This document shows positions 26,053-35,282 of a stretch of DNA of 64,000 nt, piece after piece. Position 1 is the first letter of the stretch; each line of letters starts with the position of its first letter. The position numbers were made by a program, and so were the translations under genes. Source of the DNA: Holophagales bacterium (GTDB taxonomy: Bacteria > Acidobacteriota > Thermoanaerobaculia > Multivoradales > Multivoraceae); the NCBI GenBank assembly GCA_009845425.1, contig VXZQ01000014.1, positions 143,783 through 207,782 on the forward strand, in the 5' to 3' direction. The notes under the pieces are model-generated. The model was given only the letters and a program-made list of their open reading frames with translations, did not search any database and was not told the origin of the DNA.

Positions 26053-28292
26053 GGCGGCGGGTCCCGCGTGTCCTGCTGATCGCGCTCGTAGAGCGTCTGG
26101 TATCTGGCCATCTGCTCGGCGGCTTCTTCACGTCTCCCGAGTCGTTGCAGGACCTGGGCGAGGCCGTAAACCGCCTCGCTGTGTTCTGGCGCCATTGCCG
26201 TCGCCCGTCGGTACGCGCTTTCGGCCCGTGTCAACAGCTCCTCAGACTGCCCGGGCTTCGCTCCGGCGGCGCCTTCCCAGGCCCGGGCGAGTTCCAGGAG
26301 TTGCTCGGCATCGGGCTCCGACAACGACACGGAACGCTCGAGCGACCCCGCGGCCTTCAGATACTCGCCACGCCAGAGCAGGATGCCGCCGAGCAGGCGA
26401 TGCGTGGCCGGAGAAGCGGGCAACAGCGTCGATGCTTCGCGGGCATGGAGTTCCGCCTCGTCCGGCTGGTTGTTCTCCCACAGGACGGATGCCAGGGCCA
26501 GTCTCGCCTCCGCGTTCGACGGCTCAAGGTCGACGGCGCGGCGTAGCGGATCCTCCGCCGCGCGGAAGCTCCGTTCAAGGAGCAACGCGTTGCCGAGCCT
26601 GACCCAGGCTGCCGCGTTGTCCGGATCGACTTCGGTCGCGTGCCGGAGCGCCTCGACGTCCGAGGCGGGGTCTTCGTCGGTCGCCGACGGTCCCTGGATC
26701 TGGTCGAGATGGCGCCGCGCGAGGGGATCGGCGGGGCGGAGTTGCAGCACCCTCCGCAGGTGTTGGGCAGCTTCGGCCTCCCGCCCCTGGCTCATCAGCA
26801 GCACGGCGTAGTCGTTGAGGGCGGCGATGTGCCCGGGAGCTGCTGCCAGTGCCCGCCGGAACATCGACTCGGCCTCGTCGAGTTGCCGCATGGCCATCAG
26901 GACTGCGCCGCGTTGATACAGCCCATCCGGGTTTCCGGGGGATGTGACGAGGCCCTGTTCCACCGCCGCCAGGGCTTCCTCGTTGCGGCCGGCATGAAGC
27001 AGAACGGAAGAAGCTGCGATCGCCGGTCGCGGGTCGGTGGGAGCCCGCCGTTGCTCACGGGAGAGGGCCTCGAGCGCTCCATCCGCATCGCCGGAACCGG
27101 CGCGCTCGAGAGCCGTTCGCACCTCCCGCCCTGTGGGATCTTCCAGATCGCCCTGCGGCATGTCGAGCGGGTCCGCCGCCGCGGCGAGTTCCTGGTATCG
27201 CTGGACGGCCTCCCGGGCTTCGTCGCGCCGGCCAAGCGCCGACAGGACCTGGCCCAGAGCCCGAAACGTCTCGGCGAGGTCCGGGTCCAGGTCGGCCGCG
27301 AGACGCAGAAACGGAAGCGCACGTTCGGTCTCTTCGGTCGCGTGAAGGAACCGCCCGTAGTCGTATGCCAGCTCCCTTGCCAGGTCGGTGGAAGCGTCCG
27401 CCGGCGGTTCGACTGTCGTCAAGGGCTCCACGAAAGGGGCCAGCGTGGCGATCGCGTCTCTGGTTCGACCCGCCTGGTAGTAGGCGCGGGCGAGCCGACC
27501 GGCCAGCTCGGGATCTTCAGGAGACAGGCTCTCCAGTTGTTGGATGGCGCCGTCCGCTTCGCCGACGAGGAGATAGGCGGTGGCCAGGGCGCTTCGAATG
27601 CCCCGTTCGAGGGGCGCGGGAGGGTTCTCTGCCAGTGGTTGCAACTCGGCCAGGGCGCCCCAGGGGTCGTCGCGCAGAAGGAGGATGCGGCCGCGCAGGA
27701 GTTGCACCTGTGGTTCCTGCGGATCGAGGCCTTCGATCAACGTCTCCGCGTCCGGCGGGCGCCCGAGTGCGACCGCACCCCATGCGGCCGCCAGCCTCGC
27801 GTCCTGGTCATTCGGGTTCGTGGCGGTCCACTGGCGGAGATACTCGTACGCGTCGCCGGCGCTACCCAGGCGTCCGATCATCATCCCCAGGGCTCGCAGG
27901 GCCGGCGACCGGGGCTCGAGTTCAATCGAGCGTTGGTAGAGGGAAGCCGCGTCCTGCAAGCGCCCCAGTGCCTCGGCCGCGCGTCCTGCGTTGAAGAGAG
28001 CCGCGGGATCGGGTGGGTTTCGCTCGGCGAGCGGAGCCAGGACGTTGAGCGCCCGCTCGGCGTTTCCCGTCTCGAGAAGGAGCGCCCCAAGCGCCGCCGT
28101 GGCGATGTCCGGCGCTTCGGCCTCGGCGACCAGATTCTCCAGGACCGCAATCGCTCCCGCCGGATCTCCCTGCTCGACCAGGGCCATCGCCTCCCGCAAC
28201 GCGAGCGGCGGCTCCTGCGCCGCCGCGGCGGAGGCGCCGATCAGCGCGAGCAGGGCGACTATCCCGAGCCGCTTGCCGGAGGCCTTCATCAT
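26049..28292 (-). CDS. Large TPR-repeat exported protein
   Basis: 747 residues. The signal peptide (RLGIVALLALIGASAAAAQ) is followed almost entirely by tetratricopeptide repeats (for example GNAERALNVLAPLAERNPPD, DALLLERSFRAAEDPLRRAV-type units), with acidic linkers. ATG 28292 and 28289 are adjacent; neither has a Shine-Dalgarno, but TAGCAT lies 8 nt upstream of the first. It is the last gene of the minus-strand series alternating CRTAC1 and TPR proteins and is probably a periplasmic scaffold for them. The partner assignment is inference from gene order. Confidence 0.82.
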   Translation of the reverse strand: MMKASGKRLGIVALLALIGASAAAAQEPPLALREAMALVEQGDPAGAIAVLENLVAEAEAPDIATAALGALLLETGNAERALNVLAPLAERNPPDPAALFNAGRAAEALGRLQDAASLYQRSIELEPRSPALRALGMMIGRLGSAGDAYEYLRQWTATNPNDQDARLAAAWGAVALGRPPDAETLIEGLDPQEPQVQLLRGRILLLRDDPWGALAELQPLAENPPAPLERGIRSALATAYLLVGEADGAIQQLESLSPEDPELAGRLARAYYQAGRTRDAIATLAPFVEPLTTVEPPADASTDLARELAYDYGRFLHATEETERALPFLRLAADLDPDLAETFRALGQVLSALGRRDEAREAVQRYQELAAAADPLDMPQGDLEDPTGREVRTALERAGSGDADGALEALSREQRRAPTDPRPAIAASSVLLHAGRNEEALAAVEQGLVTSPGNPDGLYQRGAVLMAMRQLDEAESMFRRALAAAPGHIAALNDYAVLLMSQGREAEAAQHLRRVLQLRPADPLARRHLDQIQGPSATDEDPASDVEALRHATEVDPDNAAAWVRLGNALLLERSFRAAEDPLRRAVDLEPSNAEARLALASVLWENNQPDEAELHAREASTLLPASPATHRLLGGILLWRGEYLKAAGSLERSVSLSEPDAEQLLELARAWEGAAGAKPGQSEELLTRAESAYRRATAMAPEHSEAVYGLAQVLQRLGRREEAAEQMARYQTLYERDQQDTRDPPP

Positions 28293-28341
28293 CGGTCGCG
28301 ATGCTACCGCCGCTGGGCTCCCGCCGCCCGGCTGGAGCCGA

Positions 28342-30021
28342 TCAACGGACGACACGAACTCTGGAGTCGGAGGGCAAGCCCACCAGGCGCAGCGCGGCGC
28401 CCTCGAGCCACAGGACGTCGAGACGGACGCCGGCGGTCTCCCCGTTCGCGTCCGACGCGTTGTCGGGAAAAGGCAGGCCGAAGGTCTGGGTCAGGGAGTT
28501 CTGGGAAAGGTACGACGATCCCGACCGGATCTCCCGTCGTTGCGATCCCGACCCGGCCCGAAGCTCCAGCACGGCACCGATTGCCCGCCGGTTCGGGCTG
28601 CCGCGATCGAACAGGTCGACGCGGAAACTCACGCCGCGGCGGACGCTTTCGTTGGCGTAGACCTCCGCGGGACCGTTGCAGTTCGCGATTGCGAGATCCA
28701 GGTCGCCGTCCAGGTCCAGGTCGGCGCTGACCAGGCCCCGGCTGACTCCGAGAACGGAAAGCCCGCTGGACTGCACTTCCCGGAAGCGGGAACCGTGGTT
28801 CTCCAGGATCTGGTTCGGTTGGGCGTGGGCATCGCCCGGGCGCTGGGCGTGGTCGGAGATGTCGTGCAGGACGTGGCCGTTGGCAATCGCCAGGTCGAGG
28901 TCGCCGTCGAGATCGAAGTCCGCGAGGTCGACACCGAAGCCGACAAAAGGCTGCGAAGGTCCGGCGATTCCGGCCGTAAAGCGCTGGTCGAGGAACACGC
29001 CGTCGCCGCGGTTCGCGTAGAGGGCGTTCGTTTCGCGGTCGAGGTGGGTCACGACCAGATCGTCGAAGCCGTTCGAATCGACATCGCCGACGGCTATGCC
29101 CATGCCTGCCTCCGGTAGCCCGCGGTGGGAGAGGGCCGTGCCGGCGAGCAGCGCATCGTCGACGAAGCGCAGGACGCCGTTCTCGGACCGGCTCAGTAAG
29201 TGAAGGTTGGCGTCCATGTCGTTGGCGACGTAGATGTCCGGCCGCCGGTCGCCGTCGAGGTCCGTTATGACCACGCCCAGACCAGCGCCCAGGACGCCCG
29301 CGATCCCGGCGTCGGTCGTTCTGTCGACGAAGGCCGCGCTGCCGCTCTCCACGAGTTCGTTTCGGTAGAAGCGATCCTGCAGATCGCCGTAGACGTCCGG
29401 ATGGCAGTAGGAGCGCCGGCCGGCTTCCTCTACGCCGCACACCCTGTTGTTGTCGTAGCCGAAGTCGACGTAGTTCGTGACGTAGAGGTCGAGGTCGCCG
29501 TCGACGTCCAGGTCGCCGAGAGCGGCCGACGCGCTCCAGGACGGATCTGGAGCGGCTCCTTCCTGCGGTGCCGGGCTGAAGGTGCCGTCGCCGTCATTGA
29601 GCCACAGCCGATTCGGGCCGAAAGCGGTCAGGTAGAGATCGGGGTCGCCGTCGCCGTCCACGTCTCCAGCGACCGCCCCCATGCCGTAGCCGTCGAGATG
29701 GAGGCCGGAGGCCTCGGTGACGTCGGTGAAGCGGCCGAGGTCGTTTCGCAGCAGTGTCGTCGTCCCGGGCTCGGCCCCGTAGGGCTCGGGCTGGCCGCTG
29801 TCCACGAACAGGAGGTCGTCGTCGCCGTCGCCGTCGTAGTCGAAGGCGACGACACCGCTGCCCAGCGTCTCGATCATGTAGAAGTCGCCTCCGGCGCCGT
29901 TGCGGTGACGGAACCGGACGCCCCAGGTGTCCGCTACGTCGACGAAGCGGATACCGTCGCCTGCCGCCGGCTCCTGGGCCGGAGCGGCGAAGGCTGCCAG
30001 GGCGATCAGGGAGAGAACCAC
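28342..30021 (-). CDS. CRTAC1 family secreted protein (FG-GAP repeats, ASPIC/UnbV C-terminus)
   Basis: 559 residues from GTG 30021, which overlaps the upstream TPR gene by 16 nt; no ATG fits. A short signal (VLSLIALAAFAAPAQ) precedes about seven DxDGDGxxDL motifs (DYDGDGDDDLLFVDSG, DVDGDGDPDLYLTAFG, DLDVDGDLDLYVTNYV). An insert containing two cysteines (RVCGVEEAGRRSYCHPDVYG) is also seen in the other copies. The C-terminal ASPIC/UnbV-like region ends at the stop. It is predicted to bind calcium outside the cytoplasm. Paralogues are at 246 and 31958. Confidence 0.86.
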   Translation of the reverse strand: MVLSLIALAAFAAPAQEPAAGDGIRFVDVADTWGVRFRHRNGAGGDFYMIETLGSGVVAFDYDGDGDDDLLFVDSGQPEPYGAEPGTTTLLRNDLGRFTDVTEASGLHLDGYGMGAVAGDVDGDGDPDLYLTAFGPNRLWLNDGDGTFSPAPQEGAAPDPSWSASAALGDLDVDGDLDLYVTNYVDFGYDNNRVCGVEEAGRRSYCHPDVYGDLQDRFYRNELVESGSAAFVDRTTDAGIAGVLGAGLGVVITDLDGDRRPDIYVANDMDANLHLLSRSENGVLRFVDDALLAGTALSHRGLPEAGMGIAVGDVDSNGFDDLVVTHLDRETNALYANRGDGVFLDQRFTAGIAGPSQPFVGFGVDLADFDLDGDLDLAIANGHVLHDISDHAQRPGDAHAQPNQILENHGSRFREVQSSGLSVLGVSRGLVSADLDLDGDLDLAIANCNGPAEVYANESVRRGVSFRVDLFDRGSPNRRAIGAVLELRAGSGSQRREIRSGSSYLSQNSLTQTFGLPFPDNASDANGETAGVRLDVLWLEGAALRLVGLPSDSRVRVVR

Positions 30022-31961
30022 GGCTCCCGGACCGGCTCTCCGGCCAGGTAGGACTCGAGACGCTGCCGTTGGCCGTTCGTGGGACTCGCGCCCTGACGTT
30101 CGACTTCGGCGATGAGTTGCCGCTGGAGTTCAGCGGCTCGCTCGAACTCACCGATCTCGGCGAGGGCCATGGCGACAGTCTCGGCGTGCTCGATGCTCGG
30201 TCGGTCGCTCATGAGGCGTTGCGCGATGGCGAGCGCTTCGCGGCCGTTCCGGATCTGTGAATCCGGACTGGCCGCGAGGAGGCGCGCCAGCAGGGTGTCG
30301 AGATGCTCGGCCGCAGCTACCGGATCGTCGGCGGAGTTCGCGAGTGCGCGCCTGGCGCTGGTCAGGGCCCCCCGTGCGGCTGCGTAGCGCCGGGCGAGGA
30401 GGAGGGCCATCGCGCGGTCGCGGTGCCATCCGGGGTTCGACGGGTTCTGCACCAGGGCGCGGGCGAAGTGCCCTGCCGCTTCCGCGTAGCGTTCCTGTTG
30501 TCCGAGGAGGCGTCCGAGCAGGACATGGGCCTCGGCGAAGCCGGCGTCGAGTTCCAGGGCCGCACGCAAGTGCGACACGGCGCTTTCGCCCGCCTCGGTG
30601 GCGGCGGGGCTTCCGCTCGCGCCTGCTTCCGCCGCCAGGAGCACGGCGAGACGGTAGTGAGCCTCGGATCGCTCCTGAGGAGCGCCCGGAGCGGCTTCAA
30701 GGACTCCGTTCAGCGTGGTCCGGGCTGCTTCCAGGTTGTCACTGGCCTGCTGGGCCGCGCCGAGCGCGAGCCGGGCCGCGGGCAGAGCGGCATCGACGGC
30801 CAGGACTGCATCGAGAACCCCGATCGCCTCGTCCGCCCTGCCGAGCCGGGTCAAGGTATCCGCCCACCGGGTCCTGGAGTCCAGGTCGTCCGGGTCGATC
30901 TCCGTGGCTCGGCGGAAGTGCCGTTCCGCTCCCTCGAAGTCGTTCCGTTCGGCCAGGATCAGTGCCAGGTTGAAGCGGGGTTCCCGGTAGTCGGGGTCCA
31001 GGGCGATCGCCTCCCGCAGCCGTGCCTCGGCGCCGGGTTTGTCGCCGAGGTCGACTAGCGCCATGGCGACGTTGAACAGGGTCTCGGGGTCGTCCGGCAG
31101 GGCCCGGAGCGCGGCTTCGAACGCCACCAGGGCGAGTTCCGGATTGCCGGTGCGCATCGCCTCGGCGCCTCGGGCAAAGACGGCCTTGCGGCTCACGTTG
31201 AGCGCCTGCATCGCCGAGTAGAGGGGATCGGCGTAGCTCACCGGAATCTGCTGGTTTCGTGCCAGGTGATCCGCCGCCTCCTCCCGGCGCCCCAGACGTC
31301 GCAGGGCAAGGCCGATCCGGTGATGAATGGCCGAGCCCTCGGGTTGGCCATCGAGCGCCCTGGTGAAGTGCTCGATCGCCCGTTCGAACCTCCCGGCCTC
31401 GAACTCGATGCGGCCGAGGCCGAGGTAGGCGGCCGAGTGACTCGGATCGAGTTCAAGGATGCGGCGGCACTCCTCTGCCGCGTCCTCGAAGCCGCCGAGG
31501 TCCAGCAGCGCGTAGGCGCGACGGGTCCTGGCGGCCAGATCGTCGGGGACGAGTTGGAGGACGCGATCGAGTGCCGCAACGACGGCTTCATCGTTGCCGT
31601 CATAGGTGTTCGCGATGGCCTGGTAGTAGGGCCACCGGGCATCAGCCGGGTCGAGTTTCTCAGCGTTGGCGAGCGCGGTTCGGGCGATCCGCCAGAAGTC
31701 GTAGACCAGGTAGAGCTGGCCGATCTGTCCGAACGCTGCCGTGAGCTGAAGGCGATCCGCGTAGGGGTCCTCGAGCAGACGGTCGAGAGTCTCGCGGGCC
31801 GTGCGCAGTTGCTCCTGCACCGGTCTTTCGTAGCTGTCGGTCCGCGGCCTCTCGACCGGCTCGAGAGGTGGTTGCGCGCGGCTCGCCGGAGGTGCCAGAG
31901 CGAGGGCGGCCGCCAGGACCGCGGCCACCGCTACCGCGATGGCGGGCTCGCGGCTCGTCAC
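30006..31961 (-). CDS. Large TPR-repeat exported protein
   Basis: 651 residues from GTG 31961, overlapping the upstream CRTAC1 stop (GTGA). The signal peptide (AVAVAAVLAAALALAPPASRA) is followed by TPR units throughout (QIGQLYLVYDFWRIARTALA, AIEHFTRALDGQPEGSAIHH, AEGHYAR-like repeats). It overlaps the next CRTAC1 gene by 16 nt, so translation is coupled on both sides. The alternation with CRTAC1 genes suggests the TPR proteins bind or assemble the propeller proteins. No enzymatic motif is seen. Confidence 0.83.
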   Translation of the reverse strand: MTSREPAIAVAVAAVLAAALALAPPASRAQPPLEPVERPRTDSYERPVQEQLRTARETLDRLLEDPYADRLQLTAAFGQIGQLYLVYDFWRIARTALANAEKLDPADARWPYYQAIANTYDGNDEAVVAALDRVLQLVPDDLAARTRRAYALLDLGGFEDAAEECRRILELDPSHSAAYLGLGRIEFEAGRFERAIEHFTRALDGQPEGSAIHHRIGLALRRLGRREEAADHLARNQQIPVSYADPLYSAMQALNVSRKAVFARGAEAMRTGNPELALVAFEAALRALPDDPETLFNVAMALVDLGDKPGAEARLREAIALDPDYREPRFNLALILAERNDFEGAERHFRRATEIDPDDLDSRTRWADTLTRLGRADEAIGVLDAVLAVDAALPAARLALGAAQQASDNLEAARTTLNGVLEAAPGAPQERSEAHYRLAVLLAAEAGASGSPAATEAGESAVSHLRAALELDAGFAEAHVLLGRLLGQQERYAEAAGHFARALVQNPSNPGWHRDRAMALLLARRYAAARGALTSARRALANSADDPVAAAEHLDTLLARLLAASPDSQIRNGREALAIAQRLMSDRPSIEHAETVAMALAEIGEFERAAELQRQLIAEVERQGASPTNGQRQRLESYLAGEPVREPWFSP

Positions 31962-33706
31962 GGCGTCCCCTTTCGCGTCTCGGTTGAGCCCTCGCCTCGT
32001 ACCAGGGTTACGTACCCGCCGGAGACTTCGACCCGAAAGGTCTCGGTGGCGCCGTCGGGCCAGCGCGCAACCAGCGTCGTCGGCGTGCCGGTCGGGGAGA
32101 CGACGATCACCCTCGGATCGTTGGCCGACGCATAGGAACCGTCGGTGTGAAAACGGCGCCAGCTCCGGGCTTCATCCGCCTCCACCGTCCCCAGCCAGGC
32201 GCCCAGGGCACGGCGGCCGAGCAGAGCTTCGCCGGCAGGCGCCAGGCGGAGGTCGACGCCCAGCCAGTCACGGTCACCTGGTGCCCGTTCGTTGATCAGG
32301 ACTCTGACCGGTCCGCCGTTGTTCACGACGACCAGGTCCGGATCGCCGTCGTTGTCCAGGTCGCCCCGGGCGACGCCCCGGCTGACCTCCGCCGCGGCCG
32401 GTCGTTCGAAGTCCGGCACTTCTTCGAAGCGGCCACCTCCCAGGCCGCGAAAGAGCTGGTTGGGTTCCCGGAGAGGGTGCGGATCGTCGGTTCGGACCTG
32501 CTCCTCGATCCGCTTGACGGCGCCGTTGGCGACGTAAATGTCGAGTTCTCCGTCGAGGTCATAGTCCATCGCCGCGGCGCCGAAGCCGGTGTAGACGAAA
32601 CTCGGCTGCCCGAGGCCGCTACGGCGGGTGCGGTCTTCCCAGAACCCGCCGCCCTCGTTGACGTAGAGCGTGTTCGTCTGGTGCTGGAGGTGGGTCATGA
32701 AGAGGTCGACCAGGCCGTCGCCGTTGAAGTCCTCGGCGAGCACTCCCATGCTCGCCTCCGGCTGCCCCTCGGCGTCGACCGCGGCGCCGGCCAGCACCGC
32801 CTCGTCGACGAGCGCGGTGCCTCCCTGGTTGAGCAGCAGGGTGTTCTGGCTCTGGTCGTTGGCGACGTAGACGTCGGTCGTGCCGTCGCCGTTCAGGTCG
32901 GTCGCCACCGTACCGAGGGTGGGGCGTCTCAGATCGCCGACTCCCAGCCGAAACGTCCAGTCCTCGAAAACGCCGCCGCCCCGGTTCCGCAGGACGCGGT
33001 TCGGTTCGTCGCGATAGGCCTTCGGACCGCAGTAGTCGAGGAGGCCCTGCGGGGAGCTGCAGGTCTTGTGAATGGCCACCCGGAACTCGACATAGTTGCC
33101 CACGAAGAGGTCGAGCAGCCCATCGCCGTCGAGGTCGAAGAAGCTGGCCGCGGCGCTCCAGCGGGGATCCGCGGTGTTGCTGCCGGCCGTGATGTTCGTG
33201 AAGCGGATCGCGCCGGGCTCGGAGTCGTTGCGCCAGAGTTCGTTCGGTCCGAGGTTCAGGATGTACAGGTCCGGGTCGCCGTCGTTGTCGATGTCGCCGA
33301 CCGTGACGCCCATGCCGTAGCCGCGGGCGTCCAGGCCGCTCGCCTCGGTGATGTCGGTGAAGCGGAGTTCGCCGGCCTCCAGATCGTTGCGATACAGGCG
33401 GTCTCCGGGTTCAGGGGCACCCGGTGGGGACGCGTCGCCGGCCGGGGCCAGCCGGTGACCCTGGCCCAGGTAGAGGTCCAGATCGCCGTCGCCATCCGCG
33501 TCGAAGAGCGCCGCGCCCCCGCCCATGTTCTCCGCGAAGTAGAGCTCGCCCGTCATGCCGTTGTCGTGCACGAAGCGAAGGCCGAGTTCCTGGGCGCGGT
33601 CCACGAAGACCGGCGTCCCTTCCTCGGCGGCGAGGGTTCCCGTGATCGCGGTCGCCGCCAGCGCGAGGGCGAGCGCCGGGACCTGAGCGTTCCCGGACAC
33701 CGGCAC
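31958..33706 (-). CDS. CRTAC1 family secreted protein (FG-GAP repeats, ASPIC/UnbV C-terminus)
   Basis: 582 residues from GTG 33706, 2 nt after the SpeA-like stop. The signal (VPALALALAATAITGTLA) is followed by repeated calcium-loop motifs (DADGDGDLDLYLGQGH, DIDNDGDPDLYILNLG, DLDGDGLLDLFVGNYV, DLNGDGTTDVYVANDQ, DFNGDGLVDLFMTHLQ). A two-cysteine insert (CSSPQGLLDYCGPKAYRDEP) and an ASPIC/UnbV-like C-terminus follow. It is the second gene of the SpeA-CRTAC1-TPR-CRTAC1-TPR series. The biochemical role is unknown. Confidence 0.87.
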   Translation of the reverse strand: MPVSGNAQVPALALALAATAITGTLAAEEGTPVFVDRAQELGLRFVHDNGMTGELYFAENMGGGAALFDADGDGDLDLYLGQGHRLAPAGDASPPGAPEPGDRLYRNDLEAGELRFTDITEASGLDARGYGMGVTVGDIDNDGDPDLYILNLGPNELWRNDSEPGAIRFTNITAGSNTADPRWSAAASFFDLDGDGLLDLFVGNYVEFRVAIHKTCSSPQGLLDYCGPKAYRDEPNRVLRNRGGGVFEDWTFRLGVGDLRRPTLGTVATDLNGDGTTDVYVANDQSQNTLLLNQGGTALVDEAVLAGAAVDAEGQPEASMGVLAEDFNGDGLVDLFMTHLQHQTNTLYVNEGGGFWEDRTRRSGLGQPSFVYTGFGAAAMDYDLDGELDIYVANGAVKRIEEQVRTDDPHPLREPNQLFRGLGGGRFEEVPDFERPAAAEVSRGVARGDLDNDGDPDLVVVNNGGPVRVLINERAPGDRDWLGVDLRLAPAGEALLGRRALGAWLGTVEADEARSWRRFHTDGSYASANDPRVIVVSPTGTPTTLVARWPDGATETFRVEVSGGYVTLVRGEGSTETRKGTP

Positions 33707-33708
33707 GG

Positions 33709-35232
33709 TCAGACCAGCGCCACCGCGGCCGCGGTTCGCGGCGCTCCGACGCGGGCCGTTCGTCCGTAGCCCAGATTGTCGAGCACGTCCTCGGTCGTGT
33801 GCCCGGGCACGATGTCACACGCGAAACCTCCGTCCTCGCCGTCGTCGATCAGGAGTTCGGTCGCTTCGGGAAGGACGCAGTGCTTGCTGCCGCGCACGCC
33901 GCCGAGCATCTCCTGGTAGGCGCCGACAGAGAAGAACCCCACGTACAGCGGCGTTTCGTCGAGGTCGGCGGCCGCGATGTCCGGGAGGAAGAGCGGCGTC
34001 ACGCTGCCGCGGGGAGGGTAGACGTCGTCCCGGTCGCAAGTGATGCCGCCGAGGCGGACGCGCCGGAACGGGCGGTCGAGGTGGTTGAGCGGCAGGCAGA
34101 TGAAGTGCTCGCCGAGAGCCCAGGTGTCAGGGAACGACGTCATGATGGAGCCGTCGACCAGGTACCAGGGAGGGCCAGCCTCGTTCGCCTTGACCGCGAT
34201 GACCCGGAACAGGTGCGCCGCGTGCTCGGACACGGTGTAGCGCCCGAACTCGCCGATCAGCGACGGTGGTCTCGTGCCGTGGCGGGCACAGGCGTCGAGC
34301 GCCTTCGTCAGCAGGAGGCGGGCGAACCGTTCGTAGTCGAACCCATCGTCCAGCGTGGTTCGGCCAGGCACGCCACCGCCGAAGTCGAAGAAGCGGAGGT
34401 GCCGGCGGTCCCGTCCGAGCCTGGCGAAGAGGTCGAGGCCTGGCTCGAGCGCCTGGACGAACTGCTCGTCGCTGTCACTCGAGGCGCCGAACATCGCGTG
34501 CAGGAGAACGAAGCGCGCTTCCTGTGTCCGGTCGATCTCGAGCGCCAGACGCTCCAGCTCGCCGGCATTCACGCCGAAGCGCGAATCCCGATCGGCGCCG
34601 GCGTCGCCCTGCGTCCGTTTCAGCCGGATGCCGAAGTCGAAGTCCACGCCACGGCCGGCGAGGAAGCCGAGCTCAGCGGAGTCCTCGAGGATCGGAATCA
34701 CGCGGCGGTGTTCGCGGCGGAGCGCCAGCAGGTTCCGCGCGTAGGCGCTGCCCGGTCCCTTGAAACCGTTGGCGAGCACCATCCGATCCTCCGGGAGCAG
34801 GCCGGCCTGGAGCATGCGGCGGACGATCTCCACGTCAACGTCGGACGACATCTCGTGGTGGGCGCCGGCAGTCAGGGTCGAGCGGACGATCTCCTCAGCC
34901 GTGTTCGCCTTCGAGGCGAAGGCGAAGTGGAACGGGGCAGGGTAGCCGAGTTCCTCGATCGCGCGGCGGAAGTAGCGGCCCATCGCCGCCACCTGGGCGC
35001 GGATGTTCGGCAGGAAGGCGATCTCCAGCGGGCTGGGCATCGCGTCGTCGGCCAGGCCGGCGGCGGGAGATCGGTCGACCTCGAAGAACGCGGCGAGGTC
35101 CAGGCCGTGTACCTGCAGCCTGCCTCCGCTCGCCTCGAGAAAGGCGTTGAACCGGTAGCCCTCGGGTACCGGCGCCGGGGACTGCCAACCGATCCTGCAG
35201 GCGACGGAAGGCGGCGCGTGAGTAGAGTCCAT
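33709..35232 (-). CDS. SpeA-like PLP-dependent (arginine) decarboxylase
   Basis: 507-residue fold-III PLP enzyme. The Schiff-base lysine is in FASKANTAEE (Lys108), a glycine loop is in FFDFGGGVPG, and the C-terminal active-site cysteine region is GGITCDRDD. The segments FPDTWALGEHFICLPLNHLD and YVGFFSVGAYQEMLGG match biosynthetic arginine decarboxylase better than diaminopimelate decarboxylase. It would make agmatine for polyamines. It is shorter than typical SpeA (about 630-660 residues), so substrate preference is not certain. The ATG at 35232 has AGGGGA upstream, and a TAGAAT -10-like box lies further up. It is the first gene of the series leading into CRTAC1/TPR genes. Confidence 0.78.
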   Translation of the reverse strand: MDSTHAPPSVACRIGWQSPAPVPEGYRFNAFLEASGGRLQVHGLDLAAFFEVDRSPAAGLADDAMPSPLEIAFLPNIRAQVAAMGRYFRRAIEELGYPAPFHFAFASKANTAEEIVRSTLTAGAHHEMSSDVDVEIVRRMLQAGLLPEDRMVLANGFKGPGSAYARNLLALRREHRRVIPILEDSAELGFLAGRGVDFDFGIRLKRTQGDAGADRDSRFGVNAGELERLALEIDRTQEARFVLLHAMFGASSDSDEQFVQALEPGLDLFARLGRDRRHLRFFDFGGGVPGRTTLDDGFDYERFARLLLTKALDACARHGTRPPSLIGEFGRYTVSEHAAHLFRVIAVKANEAGPPWYLVDGSIMTSFPDTWALGEHFICLPLNHLDRPFRRVRLGGITCDRDDVYPPRGSVTPLFLPDIAAADLDETPLYVGFFSVGAYQEMLGGVRGSKHCVLPEATELLIDDGEDGGFACDIVPGHTTEDVLDNLGYGRTARVGAPRTAAAVALV

Positions 35233-35270
35233 GGCGTCCCCTGGAGACCATTCTAGCTGCCGGTGAGCCG

Positions 35271-35276
35271 TATCCT
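35271..35276 (+). promoter_or_regulatory. Leaderless-type -10 box TATCCT before glycerate kinase
   Basis: TATCCT is followed by 6 nt and the ATG at 35283, with no Shine-Dalgarno. It lies in the 50-bp gap shared with the divergent SpeA-like gene. Confidence 0.45.
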
Positions 35277-35282
35277 TGACGA

